Under the pieces are notes generated by a model. That model saw nothing but the letters and a program-made list of their open reading frames with translations. It made no database searches and was not told the DNA's origin. Shown piece after piece: positions 17,046-24,574 of a stretch of 37,628 nucleotides of DNA. This DNA comes from Lutibacter sp. B1 (GTDB lineage: Bacteria > Bacteroidota > Bacteroidia > Flavobacteriales > Flavobacteriaceae): the NCBI RefSeq assembly GCF_012524075.1, contig NZ_JAAZUI010000024.1, positions 1 to 37,628 on the forward strand, given 5' to 3'. Numbering within the stretch: position 1 is the stretch's first letter; the number at the start of each line of letters is the position of its first letter. The position numbers were made by a program, and so were the translations under genes.

Positions 17046-17492
17046 TTGAATAAAAATGAAAAACAGGATGAGTTAAGCTTACCTAATTATACGATAGAGA
17101 ATATATTGTATACAGGTAACTGGATGAATGAAAAATTTTCAGATCATTTAAAACTATATGCCTTATCTATTCAACAGTATCAAGTTTTACGTTCATTGAG
17201 AGAGTTAAAAGGTGAACCTGCAGACCTTCAAACTTTACAAGCCGAAATGGTAAGTAAAAATAGTAATACAACAAGGTTGGTTGAAAAGTTACGATTGAAA
17301 GGTTTGATTACTAGAATTCAAAATGAAATAAATAGGAGGAAGGTAGATATAAGAATTACAGAAGCTGGTTTACAATTATTAGCTGAGATAGATATGATAC
17401 AGGAACAATTTGAAAATGATGTTGTGAAAAATTTATCAAACAGTGAATTATTAACTCTAAATAAATTATTGGAAAAAATTAGAAATAAATAA
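17046..17492 (+). CDS. MarR family transcriptional regulator
   Basis: The 148-residue protein has the MarR winged helix-turn-helix: LSIQQYQVLRSLRELKGEPA, then the recognition region EMVSKNSNTTRLVEKLRLKG and the wing RRKVDIRITEAGLQLL. The start is taken as TTG 17046. An in-frame TAG lies upstream, the next in-frame Met (WMNEKF) would remove the first dimerisation helix, and the ATG four codons in is out of frame. The leader carries a CCCCCC run just before the start. No obvious target gene is adjacent; the next certain + strand gene is 590 bp away. Confidence 0.85.
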   Translation: MNKNEKQDELSLPNYTIENILYTGNWMNEKFSDHLKLYALSIQQYQVLRSLRELKGEPADLQTLQAEMVSKNSNTTRLVEKLRLKGLITRIQNEINRRKVDIRITEAGLQLLAEIDMIQEQFENDVVKNLSNSELLTLNKLLEKIRNK

Positions 17493-17515
17493 GTCAACCC
17501 CAAGCTATGATTGTT

Positions 17516-17556
17516 CTTTAAGTGGTGTTTTTCACCCCAAAATTCACCACTTAAAG
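17516..17556. repeat. Perfect 12-bp inverted repeat with a CCCC centre
   Basis: CTTTAAGTGGTG (17516-17527) and CACCACTTAAAG (17545-17556) enclose a 17-nt loop whose middle is CACCCCA, with CCCC at 17535-17538, the exact centre of symmetry. No T-run follows on either strand, so it is not a normal terminator of the MarR gene. It shares its C4 centre with the larger palindromes downstream. Confidence 0.6.
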
Positions 17557-17621
17557 AGAATCTAAAAATTAAAAGTAAGAATTAAATAATTAAAAATTAA
17601 TGAAAAAGTAAGTATAACATT

Positions 17622-17721
17622 AGGAGGTAGTCTCTCTGGAATCACAACTCAAAAAAGCAATCCGAAAATGCTTTTTTAAAGTTAGATGGTTAGTAAGACC
17701 TTTGATTCTACCTCTTTTTTT
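17622..17721 (+). ncRNA. Candidate structured RNA ending in a T-run
   Basis: An outer stem AGGAGGTAG (17622-17630) with CTACCTCTT (17708-17716, one G-U) closes a 95-nt element. GAATCA (17639-17644) can pair with TGATTC (17703-17708, sharing one base with the outer stem). Inside, AAAAAAGCA (17651-17659) and TGCTTTTTT (17669-17677) form a perfect hairpin. Seven T's end it. The closed multi-stem fold plus T-tract looks like a small transcript rather than a simple terminator, because two genes' distance separates it from MarR. No known RNA family is recognised, and no promoter box was found just upstream. Confidence 0.4.
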
Positions 17722-17820
17722 AAAATAATTAAATTAAGAAATAGATAAATAAATAAATCAACTCAAACCAAGCCAAAACCCCAAAAACATGAGTTATTCA
17801 TTATTAACAATTATCCCCCT

Positions 17821-17882
17821 TGCTGTTATGTTCTATAACAGCACGTTTCAAAGCAGGATCAGTTACTCAATAACTTTGAAAC
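17821..17882. repeat. Two consecutive hairpins in a doubtful reading frame
   Basis: TGCTGTTAT (17821-17829) and ATAACAGCA (17835-17843) form a perfect 9-bp stem with a 5-nt loop, preceded by CCCCC at 17816. Directly after it GTTTCAAAG (17845-17853) pairs with CTTTGAAAC (17874-17882). An ATG frame (17789-18013, 74 codons) runs through them, but dense palindromes and lack of protein character speak against coding. Confidence 0.55.
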
Positions 17883-17960
17883 AACTATATACTATAGATT
17901 TAATGTGTATTGAACTGTTAAGTTTAATAAATCATTTTAAATCCATATATATTAGTAAAG

Positions 17961-18030
17961 GCAGCCGTACTATATTTATTAAAAACACTTGTTCCCCACA
18001 ACGGTTTATGTAAATAAATATTGCGGCTGC
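17961..18030 (+). repeat. 70-bp palindrome, C4-centred family, copy 1
   Basis: GCAGCCG with ATATTTATT on the left (17961-17980) mirrors AAATAAATATT and CGGCTGC on the right (18012-18030) almost perfectly. Inside, AAAC, TTGT, loop TCCCC, ACAA and GTTT complete a hairpin along the whole element. CCCC (17994-17997) is at its centre. It lies 48 bp upstream of the CAP-domain lipoprotein gene. Confidence 0.7.
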
Positions 18031-18078
18031 TATTTTTATATTAAAGTCTAACCCCAAATTATAAAAAACCCCACTCTC

Positions 18079-18573
18079 ATGAAATCAATGAAATTTAAAC
18101 TAGTATATTTTGTATTAGTAGGAATTTTACTTACCTCTTGTTCAAAAGAGGATGATGGAATTTATTTTGATGAAATTGCCGAAGTAGAAGTTGAATATTC
18201 AGCAATTGAGTTGGAAATATTTGATCTTATAAATGAGTATAGAGAATCAATAGGTGTAAAACCTTTGGAAGCTTTAAACATCATTTCATCAGTAGCTGAA
18301 TCGCATACTGAATATATGATTGAAGTTGGACAGATTAACCATGATTTTTTTGCTGAAAGACAAGAAAATTTAGTTAAAAAAGCAAATGCAAAAGCTGTTG
18401 GAGAGAATGTTGCTTATGGTTATAGTACTGCTAGAGGAGCGGTTAATGGATGGTTGAATAGTGATGCTCATAGACGATTGATCGAAAAACCACAATATAC
18501 ACATTTTGGAATTTCTACAGAACAAGATTCTAAAGGAAGAAATTTTTTCACTCAAATGTTTATAGAGCGCTAA
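18079..18573 (+). CDS. CAP/SCP-domain lipoprotein
   Basis: The 164-residue protein has a lipoprotein signal (LLTSC, lipidated Cys21) followed at once by SKEDD, a charged sequence like the surface-export signal of flavobacterial lipoproteins. The rest is a bacterial CAP domain: EIFDLINEYRESIGVKPLEA, HTEYMIEVGQINHDFF, VGENVAYGYS, GWLNSDAHRRLIEKPQYTHFGIS. Histidines 94-95-region (NHDF) and the HRR segment correspond to the family's conserved cleft. Function in bacteria is unclear (protease-like or adhesive roles are discussed). Start 18079 is used; Met4 is an alternative. The leader has two CCCC runs. Confidence 0.88.
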   Translation: MKSMKFKLVYFVLVGILLTSCSKEDDGIYFDEIAEVEVEYSAIELEIFDLINEYRESIGVKPLEALNIISSVAESHTEYMIEVGQINHDFFAERQENLVKKANAKAVGENVAYGYSTARGAVNGWLNSDAHRRLIEKPQYTHFGISTEQDSKGRNFFTQMFIER

Positions 18574-18593
18574 TTTTTAAACCCCACATTATT

Positions 18594-18737
18594 ATGATTT
18601 TAGTTAAAGAAAAGAAAAGAAACGGTATTATAAAAAAAGTAAAAAGAATTTACATAAATACCTTAGTTCCATTTTTTGAATATAGAAACAAAAAAGGAGA
18701 AATTGTAAGACCTATAAAATGTAGTGTTTTATTATAA
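18594..18737 (+). CDS. Small basic hypothetical protein (47 aa)
   Basis: An ATG-started frame 20 bp after the lipoprotein gene encodes 47 residues rich in Lys/Arg, with KKVKRIYINTLVPFFEYRNK and the ending VRPIKCSVLL. Its leader, accccacattattATG, resembles the CCCC-containing leaders of the MarR and CAP genes. There is no signal peptide or known motif. The regular charge pattern and the tight spacing suggest a real gene, but length alone cannot prove it. Confidence 0.4.
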   Translation: MILVKEKKRNGIIKKVKRIYINTLVPFFEYRNKKGEIVRPIKCSVLL

Positions 18738-18754
18738 AAATTAAGATAGAAAGC

Positions 18755-18770
18755 TGTTGTCCCCACAATA
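18755..18770 (+). repeat. Solitary core of the C4-centred palindrome family
   Basis: TGTTGTCCCCACAATA contains the small hairpin TTGT-CCCC-ACAA. Outer arms are poor (GTTTTATT at 18726 against AATAAAAAC at 18767), so it may be a decayed copy partly overlapped by the next element. Confidence 0.45.
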
Positions 18771-18773
18771 AAA

Positions 18774-18846
18774 ACAATAGTAAAAATCTATTTTTAAATG
18801 TCGTCCCCATAACGATAATAGTATAAAAAATAGATGATAGTTACTG
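18774..18846 (+). repeat. 73-bp palindrome, C4-centred family, copy 2
   Basis: ATCTATTTTT (18786-18795) and AAAAATAGAT (18826-18835) are perfect arms; weaker pairing continues outward (ACAATAGT against AGTTACTGT). The centre reads TGTCGTCCCCATAACG with CCCC at 18805-18808. Confidence 0.6.
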
Positions 18847-18892
18847 TAAAAAAAATATATGTGAAAGATTGATATTTTGTTAATCTCATAAA

Positions 18893-18967
18893 AAAACAGT
18901 TGCAAATATCTTTTAAGTGTCGTCCCCACAACGGTAGTATTAAAGATTTTTATTTTACAACTGTTTT
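18893..18967 (+). repeat. 75-bp palindrome, C4-centred family, copy 3
   Basis: AAAACAGTTG (18893-18902) and CAACTGTTTT (18958-18967) are perfect ends; ATCTTTTAA (18908-18916) faces TTAAAGAT (18940-18947). The centre is TGTCGTCCCCACAACG (18918-18933). Confidence 0.68.
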
Positions 18968-18990
18968 CTTAAAACACATGTGCTTCCAAA

Positions 18991-19063
18991 ACAGCCGCAA
19001 TTTACTTGAAAAAAAACTGTCGTCCCCACGATAATTTCTTTATTGTACAAGTATTACGACTGT
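18991..19063 (+). repeat. 73-bp palindrome, C4-centred family, copy 4
   Basis: ACAGCCGCAATTTACTTG (18991-19008) mirrors CAAGTATTACGACTGT (19048-19063) with two mismatches and a 2-base bulge. The centre is TGTCGTCCCCACG. The end sequence ACAGCCGCAAT is nearly that of copy 1. From here to 19250 no further gene or hairpin is apparent. Confidence 0.65.
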
Positions 19064-19250
19064 AATCTTTGTATCAAATATAATAATATTGTTAAAAGAT
19101 TAAAAATTTGTGAACTTTTTTTGGAATTGTAAAATTATACTATAGGATTTATAATTCCAACTTTTTTGTCTTTTATTTTTTTTTGTATCGAAATAGTAAA
19201 TAATATATGCCTTTATTTTAATTTTGGGTTTATAAAAATTTTGTACAAAT

Positions 19251-19646
19251 ATGAGAGAAATAAGTAATATTTTTAGCGTTAAAGTATCTAATGAAGCTAT
19301 TGATGATTTAAACCATGTGAATAATATTTATTACCTGAATTGGATACAAAAAGCTTCAGAAATCCATTGGAATAAACTTAGTAATATCTCAATAAATTCA
19401 AAATATGTTTGGGTTGTAGTTAGGCACGAAATAGATTATTTATCATCGGCAATATTGAATGATGAATTAAATGTAAAAACTTGGATTGGAGATTCTTATG
19501 GTGTTAAATCTGAACGATTTGTTGAAATTAAAAAAGGTGATAAATTATTGGTAAAAGCCAAAACAATTTGGTGTTTACTCGATAAAAATACGATGAAACC
19601 AATTAGAATTCCAAGCGAAGTTCTTTCCATTTTACAAACAGATTAA
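19251..19646 (+). CDS. Hot-dog fold acyl-CoA thioesterase (4HBT family)
   Basis: The 131-residue protein matches the YbgC/FatM-type thioesterases: IDDLNHVNNIYYLNWIQKAS near the N-terminus holds the conserved Asp18, His22 and Asn pair, and VRHEIDYLSSAIL followed by NVKTWIG is the second family segment. It hydrolyses acyl-CoA or acyl-ACP thioesters; the chain preference cannot be read. It converges on the glycosyltransferase gene with only 2 bp between stop codons. Confidence 0.88.
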   Translation: MREISNIFSVKVSNEAIDDLNHVNNIYYLNWIQKASEIHWNKLSNISINSKYVWVVVRHEIDYLSSAILNDELNVKTWIGDSYGVKSERFVEIKKGDKLLVKAKTIWCLLDKNTMKPIRIPSEVLSILQTD

Positions 19647-19648
19647 AG

Positions 19649-20881
19649 TTAATTTTTATTTTTTTCTTCAATCCATTTAGACATATATTTTGTACTTTTT
19701 AACGTATGGTGTGTAAGCATTAAACCTGTAAAATTATTTAACCTATGTTTTTCTAAATTACTTTTTGTTGTTTCTAATTTATTTAAAAAAGTTACTCCAT
19801 ATGTATTTTTTGAGTAACAATGATTAATAATTTTAACACCATTAGTTTGAGATTCTTCCCATTTTTTTTTGTTAGTGTACAATTCAACTGCTTTTAAAGC
19901 GAAATTTTCAGGATCATCTTCAATAAAACCATTCCATAGTAATTCGCAATGCATAGCTTCAGCACCTATAGATGTTGTAATACTTGGAGTTCCATATAAC
20001 ATAGCATCAATCAATTTACCTTTTAAACCGGCTCCAAATTGTAGCGGAGCCAAGCAAACTTTAGCTTTTTTAAATACTTGTTCAACATTTTTAGCCCAAC
20101 CTTTTATAATAAAACCTTCGTTTTTTTTATGCAATTGCAGTATTTCTTCAGAAGCATACGCACCATAAATGTGAAGATCAACATTAGGCAATTTATTTCT
20201 TATCAAAGGCCAAATAACTTCTTTTAAATAAATTACAGAGCTCCAATTTGGTTTATGTTTAAAATTTCCTATGGTAATAAAATGTTCACGTTCGTTGAAA
20301 GTTGGAAAATTGTGTATTGTATTTAAATCCACATAATCCAATAAAAAAAGGATATAACATAAAATAGATTCATTCATTTTAAATGTGTCTACTAGTAATT
20401 TCATTTCAAATGTTGAAATGATTAAAGATAAATCGCACCTGTAAATACTAGCTATTTCACGTTTGGTAATATCATTTATCAAAAACTCTAAAGATAGTTC
20501 TTTATCTTTTTTAAAGGCTTCTTGTCTTGCATATCTTAAAAAATGAAGATCTTCTGTATCTAAAATTCTAAGTGCGTTTGGGCAATTTTCAGCAACTCTC
20601 CAGCCAAATTGTTCTTCGGTAAGATATCGGTCAAATAAAACAATATCCGGATTCAATTTTTTAACGAATAAATCAAAGTTGGAATTATTTAGTTCAATAT
20701 CAAATGTTTGTATTTTTAACTTGTCAAAATTATATGATTTATCAGTTTTTGATGCGGTACTAGCAAAGGATATGTTATAATTATTTTCTAAAAATAATTC
20801 AATTAATTGAAGCATTCTGTTTCCTGCTGCAGTAGAATCAGGTTCGGGCCAAACAAATCCTATAATTAAAATGTTTTTCAT
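19649..20881 (-). CDS. Glycosyltransferase (GT4-like)
   Basis: The 410-residue protein is a GT-B glycosyltransferase. The N-terminal Rossmann half includes IIGFVWPEPDSTAAGNRMLQ and LNPDIVLFDRY; the C-terminal half includes FITIGNFKHKPNWSSVIYLK, VDLHIYGAYASEE and the donor-binding APLQFGAGLKGKLIDAMLYG followed by TPSITTSIGAEAM, typical of Glyco_trans_1_4 proteins. No membrane segments. It probably takes part in surface polysaccharide or lipid glycosylation, but it is not in a biosynthetic cluster here. A terminator at 20895 separates it from the upstream gene. Confidence 0.85.
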   Translation of the reverse strand: MKNILIIGFVWPEPDSTAAGNRMLQLIELFLENNYNISFASTASKTDKSYNFDKLKIQTFDIELNNSNFDLFVKKLNPDIVLFDRYLTEEQFGWRVAENCPNALRILDTEDLHFLRYARQEAFKKDKELSLEFLINDITKREIASIYRCDLSLIISTFEMKLLVDTFKMNESILCYILFLLDYVDLNTIHNFPTFNEREHFITIGNFKHKPNWSSVIYLKEVIWPLIRNKLPNVDLHIYGAYASEEILQLHKKNEGFIIKGWAKNVEQVFKKAKVCLAPLQFGAGLKGKLIDAMLYGTPSITTSIGAEAMHCELLWNGFIEDDPENFALKAVELYTNKKKWEESQTNGVKIINHCYSKNTYGVTFLNKLETTKSNLEKHRLNNFTGLMLTHHTLKSTKYMSKWIEEKNKN

Positions 20882-20894
20882 TACGTTAATATAT

Positions 20895-20925
20895 AAAAAA
20901 ACCTGAATTTTAGTTCAGGTTTTTT
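20895..20925 (-). terminator. Terminator of the four-helix membrane protein gene
   Basis: ACCTGAA (20901-20907) and TTCAGGT (20914-20920) form the stem, flanked by A6 and T5 runs that give a T-tract on the minus strand. Confidence 0.8.
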
Positions 20926-20946
20926 CAATATAAGTTTTTTTAAATT

Positions 20947-21375
20947 TTAAGATAGATAACCGTTTGATTCAGATTTTTTAGAGTACCAAACTAAAAATAT
21001 TGATATTAGTATTACAATAAAAGGCATAATCATTTTATCACCGGTTAATTCAACATATTTTTGTATGAAGAAATTATAAACAAATTGAACTAAAACACCT
21101 AGTAAAGAAATTTGGAACAATAAAGTTGCCCACTTTTTCTTAAATAAAAAAGCAATACAAGCAAATGCTCCTGCAAATGCAGCAATTGCAAAGGCTGAGG
21201 TTACCCATGCGGGTAAGTTGTTGTGGTAATTTTGCTCAGCATCGGTAAGGTTGGTTAAAATTTCGTCGGTCATATAGGCTTGACCCAAATAAGCTGAAAC
21301 TCCCATTATATTCCAAAGAAGAGCTAAAACACCAATAATCCAAAATAATGTTGTTGGTTTGTTTGTTGTATTCAT
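20947..21375 (-). CDS. Four-helix membrane protein of unknown function
   Basis: The 142-residue protein has hydrophobic helices at about residues 9-30, 57-77, 82-104 and 116-135. The first reads TLFWIIGVLALLWNIMGVSA and the loop after it contains a YMTDEILTNLTDAEQ segment. Comparable small membrane proteins are common in Flavobacteriia, without a known role. It is monocistronic: terminators lie on both sides. Confidence 0.75.
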   Translation of the reverse strand: MNTTNKPTTLFWIIGVLALLWNIMGVSAYLGQAYMTDEILTNLTDAEQNYHNNLPAWVTSAFAIAAFAGAFACIAFLFKKKWATLLFQISLLGVLVQFVYNFFIQKYVELTGDKMIMPFIVILISIFLVWYSKKSESNGYLS

Positions 21376-21460
21376 AAAAAAATTATTGGTTAGTATAATT
21401 TTGAGAAATAATATTACAAAATAGAAAATTTTAGTTTCAAAAACAATAGAAATTTTTATA

Positions 21461-21493
21461 AAAAAACACCTTCTACATTTTTGTGAAGGTGTT
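21461..21493 (-). terminator. Terminator of clpB
   Basis: On the + strand AACACCTTC (21465-21473) pairs with GAAGGTGTT (21485-21493); the A-run at 21460-21466 is the T-tract on the coding strand. Confidence 0.85.
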
Positions 21494-21513
21494 TAAGTTT
21501 ATTTTATCCTAAT

Positions 21514-24102
21514 TTACTTATTTCGAAAAACAATTTTATCATCAAAAGCATCTAATAGAATATTGCTTGTCGAAGTTATTTTTCCGGAAAGTATTTCTTT
21601 AGATAATTCATTTAAAACCTCTTTTTGAATAACTCTTTTAACAGGTCTTGCTCCAAATTGAGGATCATATCCTTTATTTGCAAGCGAATCTATTAATTCA
21701 TTTGTGTAACTGATATGAATATCTTTTTCCAACAACATTTTAGATAATCCATTTAATTGAAGTTTAACAATTTGAATAATTTCCGATTTATTTAAAGGTG
21801 TAAACATAATTATTTCATCAATTCTATTCAAAAACTCAGGTCTTATTGTTTGTCTTAGTAATCCAACTACCTCAACTTTAGTAACTTCATTTATCAGGTC
21901 ACGTTTAGCCATATCTATATTTTCAAATTTTTCCTGAATGATATGAGATCCCATATTAGATGTCATGATAATGATTGTATTTCTAAAATCTGCTATGCGA
22001 CCTTTATTGTCAGTTAATCTACCTTCATCAAGTACCTGTAAAAGTATATTGAAGGTATCTGGATGTGCTTTTTCTATTTCGTCTAATAACACTACAGAAT
22101 AAGGCTTTCTTCTAACGGCTTCAGTTAATTGGCCTCCTTCATCGTAACCAACGTATCCGGGAGGAGCACCTACAAGTCGGCTTACAGCATGACGTTCTTG
22201 ATATTCACTCATATCTATTCGAGTCATAGAGTTCTCATCATCAAACAAATATTCTGCTAATGCTTTAGCAAGTTCTGTTTTACCAACTCCGGTTGTACCT
22301 AAAAATAAAAATGTGCCAATAGGTTTTTTAGAATCCTGTAAACCTGCCCTTGAGCGTCTAACTGCATCGGCAACAGCTTGTATAGCTTCATCTTGTCCTA
22401 TAACTCTCTTGTGTAGTTCATCTTCTAAATGCAATAGTTTTTCACGTTCACTTTGCAGCATTTTACTTACAGGAATTCCTGTCCATTTTGCAACAACTTC
22501 GGCTATATCATCTCTTGTTACTTCCTCTTTAATTAATGCAGAATCTTGGTTTTCAGCTAATTCTTTTTGAAGTTTTTCAAGAATTTCTTGTTCTTGTTTT
22601 ATTTTACCATATCTAATTTCTGCAACTTTTCCATAATCACCATCGCGCTCGGCACGTTCTGCTTCAAGTTTAAAGTTTTCAATTGCAATTTTACTGGATT
22701 GTACTTTATCTACCAGTTCTTTTTCACTAGTCCACTTTGCGTTTATTTCATTTCGTTCTTCTTTTAAATTAGCAACTTCTTCACGTAAACTAGCTAATTT
22801 TTTTTCATCATTTTCTCGTTTAATAGCTTCAATTTCAATTTCGAGTTGCATTATTTTTCTATCTAAAACATCTAATTCTTCAGGTTTTGAATTAATCTCC
22901 ATTCTTAACTTAGCAGCAGATTCATCCATTAAATCAATTGCTTTATCGGGTAAAAATCTGTTAGAAATATAACGTTCAGATAGTTCTACAGCTGCTATAA
23001 TTGCATCATCTTTTATTTGTACTTTATGATGATTTTCGTATTTATCTTTAATACCACGTAAAATTGAAATAGCACTTTCTGTATCAGGTTCGTCAACAAA
23101 TACTTTTTGAAATCTACGTTCTAAAGCTTTGTCTTTTTCAAAATATTTTTGGTATTCATCTAATGTAGTTGCACCAATAGCTCTAAGCTCTCCACGAGCT
23201 AAAGCAGGTTTTAATATATTTGCAGCATCCATAGCTCCTTGACCGCCACCGGCTCCAACCAGCGTGTGAATTTCATCAATAAAAAGTACAATTTCTCCAT
23301 TTGAAGAAGTTACTTCTTTTATTACAGCTTTTAAACGTTCTTCAAATTCACCTTTATATTTAGCGCCTGCAATAAGTGCACCCATATCGAGTGAATAAAT
23401 TTGTTTTTCTTTTAAATTTTCAGGCACATCACCTTTAACAATTCTATGTGCTAATCCTTCGGCTATGGCAGTTTTACCTGTTCCGGGTTCACCAACCAAC
23501 ATAGGATTATTTTTTGTTCTACGAGATAAAATTTGAAGAATTCTTCTAATTTCTTCATCACGACCAATTACCGGGTCCAATTTACCATCTTTTGCCAGTT
23601 GATTTAAGTGACGAGAATATTTATTTAAAGAATTATAAGTATCTTCAGCTCCTTGAGATGTTACATTGCTTCCTTTCCTTAATTCTGAAATAGCTGATTT
23701 CAAACCTTTTTCAGTAACTCCTTGATCTTTTAATATTTGAGAAGTAGTGTCTTTTGTATTTAAAATAGCTAACAGTAAATGCTCGATAGAAACATATTCG
23801 TCATTTAAATTTTTTGCTTCAATTGTAGCTGTATTTAACATTCTTGAAGCATTTCGAGACAACATTACATCTCCACCGGAAACTTTTGCATAGCTTTCTA
23901 GGGTTTTATCAATTAAACTTTTAAGTAAATCAATATTAACACCTAATTTTTTTAAAATGAAAGGAGTTACATTTTCGTCAATTTCAAATATTCCTTTTAA
24001 AATATGCGAATTTTCTATTTGTTGATGTCCATAACTTTGCGCAATTTGTTGTGCTTCTTGTATGGCTTCTTGTGATTTTATAGTAAATTTATTAAAGTTC
24101 AT
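21514..24102 (-). CDS. clpB: ATP-dependent disaggregase ClpB
   Basis: The 862-residue chaperone resolves protein aggregates together with DnaK. The N-domain (residues 1-145) is followed by AAA-1 with Walker A GEPGTGKT (about 203-210) and Walker [16 protein letters not shown], then the long coiled-coil M-domain (about 405-525, rich in Glu/Lys) that separates ClpB from ClpA/ClpC. AAA-2 has [12 protein letters not shown] (about 601-612) and [13 protein letters not shown]. The C-terminal domain is intact. An internal Met start of the short ClpB form may exist but is not evident. No CIRCE or other heat-shock operator was found upstream. Confidence 0.97.
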   Translation of the reverse strand: MNFNKFTIKSQEAIQEAQQIAQSYGHQQIENSHILKGIFEIDENVTPFILKKLGVNIDLLKSLIDKTLESYAKVSGGDVMLSRNASRMLNTATIEAKNLNDEYVSIEHLLLAILNTKDTTSQILKDQGVTEKGLKSAISELRKGSNVTSQGAEDTYNSLNKYSRHLNQLAKDGKLDPVIGRDEEIRRILQILSRRTKNNPMLVGEPGTGKTAIAEGLAHRIVKGDVPENLKEKQIYSLDMGALIAGAKYKGEFEERLKAVIKEVTSSNGEIVLFIDEIHTLVGAGGGQGAMDAANILKPALARGELRAIGATTLDEYQKYFEKDKALERRFQKVFVDEPDTESAISILRGIKDKYENHHKVQIKDDAIIAAVELSERYISNRFLPDKAIDLMDESAAKLRMEINSKPEELDVLDRKIMQLEIEIEAIKRENDEKKLASLREEVANLKEERNEINAKWTSEKELVDKVQSSKIAIENFKLEAERAERDGDYGKVAEIRYGKIKQEQEILEKLQKELAENQDSALIKEEVTRDDIAEVVAKWTGIPVSKMLQSEREKLLHLEDELHKRVIGQDEAIQAVADAVRRSRAGLQDSKKPIGTFLFLGTTGVGKTELAKALAEYLFDDENSMTRIDMSEYQERHAVSRLVGAPPGYVGYDEGGQLTEAVRRKPYSVVLLDEIEKAHPDTFNILLQVLDEGRLTDNKGRIADFRNTIIIMTSNMGSHIIQEKFENIDMAKRDLINEVTKVEVVGLLRQTIRPEFLNRIDEIIMFTPLNKSEIIQIVKLQLNGLSKMLLEKDIHISYTNELIDSLANKGYDPQFGARPVKRVIQKEVLNELSKEILSGKITSTSNILLDAFDDKIVFRNK

Positions 24103-24204
24103 AACGTTTTATTTTATTGTGTTTATCTTTGGGCTTTCAAAGAGTATTCCAATTGAAAAATAAGAGTTAAAAAAGTCATTTTGTCTTGTTTTTTAATGAG
24201 TTAC

Positions 24205-24217
24205 AGACAATTTGTCT
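24205..24217. promoter_or_regulatory. Palindrome AGACAATTTGTCT between clpB and ytxJ
   Basis: A perfect 13-bp palindrome (6-bp arms around one T) lies 22 bp before the ytxJ ATG in the divergent clpB/ytxJ region; TTTTGTCTTG just upstream (24179-24188) repeats one half. It could be a regulator site for either gene. Confidence 0.35.
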
Positions 24218-24238
24218 TTTATAAATAAGATTTTAACA

Positions 24239-24574
24239 ATGAACAGAATTGCATTAACAAATTTAAATCAATTACAAGATATTGTAAGAGAATCCAAACA
24301 TAAACCTGTGTTAATTTTTAAACATAGCACACGATGTGGTATAAGTAGAGGAGTATTTTCAAAATTTGAAAAAAAGATAGATTCAGAAGCTGAAAATATG
24401 ATGTATTATTATTTGGATTTGTTGAATTTTAGAGATATTTCAAATGAAATAAGTAAAATGTTTGGTGTACATCATCAATCGCCTCAATTATTGGTTATAA
24501 AAGAAGGTAAATCAATTGCTGATTTTTCACATTACGATATAATATCTTTATTTAATTTTAAGGAATATATTTAA
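24239..24574 (+). CDS. ytxJ: Bacillithiol-system thiol-disulfide protein YtxJ
   Basis: The 111-residue thioredoxin-fold protein has the YtxJ signature VLIFKHSTRCGISRG, with a single active-site cysteine (Cys33) in TRCGIS; this monothiol form suits reduction of bacillithiolated proteins. SPQLLVIKEGKSIAD is the cis-Pro region of the fold. ATG 24239 fits the family length; an in-frame TTG at 24212 would only add a non-conserved tail inside the upstream palindrome. It supports the presence of bacillithiol together with bshA. The 3' end overlaps the convergent fumarylacetoacetase gene by 17 bp. Confidence 0.85.
   Translation: MNRIALTNLNQLQDIVRESKHKPVLIFKHSTRCGISRGVFSKFEKKIDSEAENMMYYYLDLLNFRDISNEISKMFGVHHQSPQLLVIKEGKSIADFSHYDIISLFNFKEYI

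Noticed and set aside
17789-18013. 74-codon ORF as a gene
   Set aside because: It runs across two perfect hairpins and half of a long palindrome and has no protein-like features; it is described as structured sequence instead.
17961-19063. Integron cassette array with attC sites
   Set aside because: The palindromes have attC-like size and lie between small genes, but the required RYYYAAC and GTTRRRY ends are missing, the conserved part is at the centre instead of the ends, and no tyrosine recombinase gene is in the window.
18755-19063. CRISPR array
   Set aside because: The repeated cores are about 16 bp, 44-119 bp apart, and embedded in different palindromic arms; there are no equal direct repeats with unique spacers and no cas genes.
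24103-24238. CIRCE element upstream of clpB
   Set aside because: No TTAGCACTC-N9-GAGTGCTAA repeat is present; the only palindrome is the unrelated AGACAATTTGTCT.
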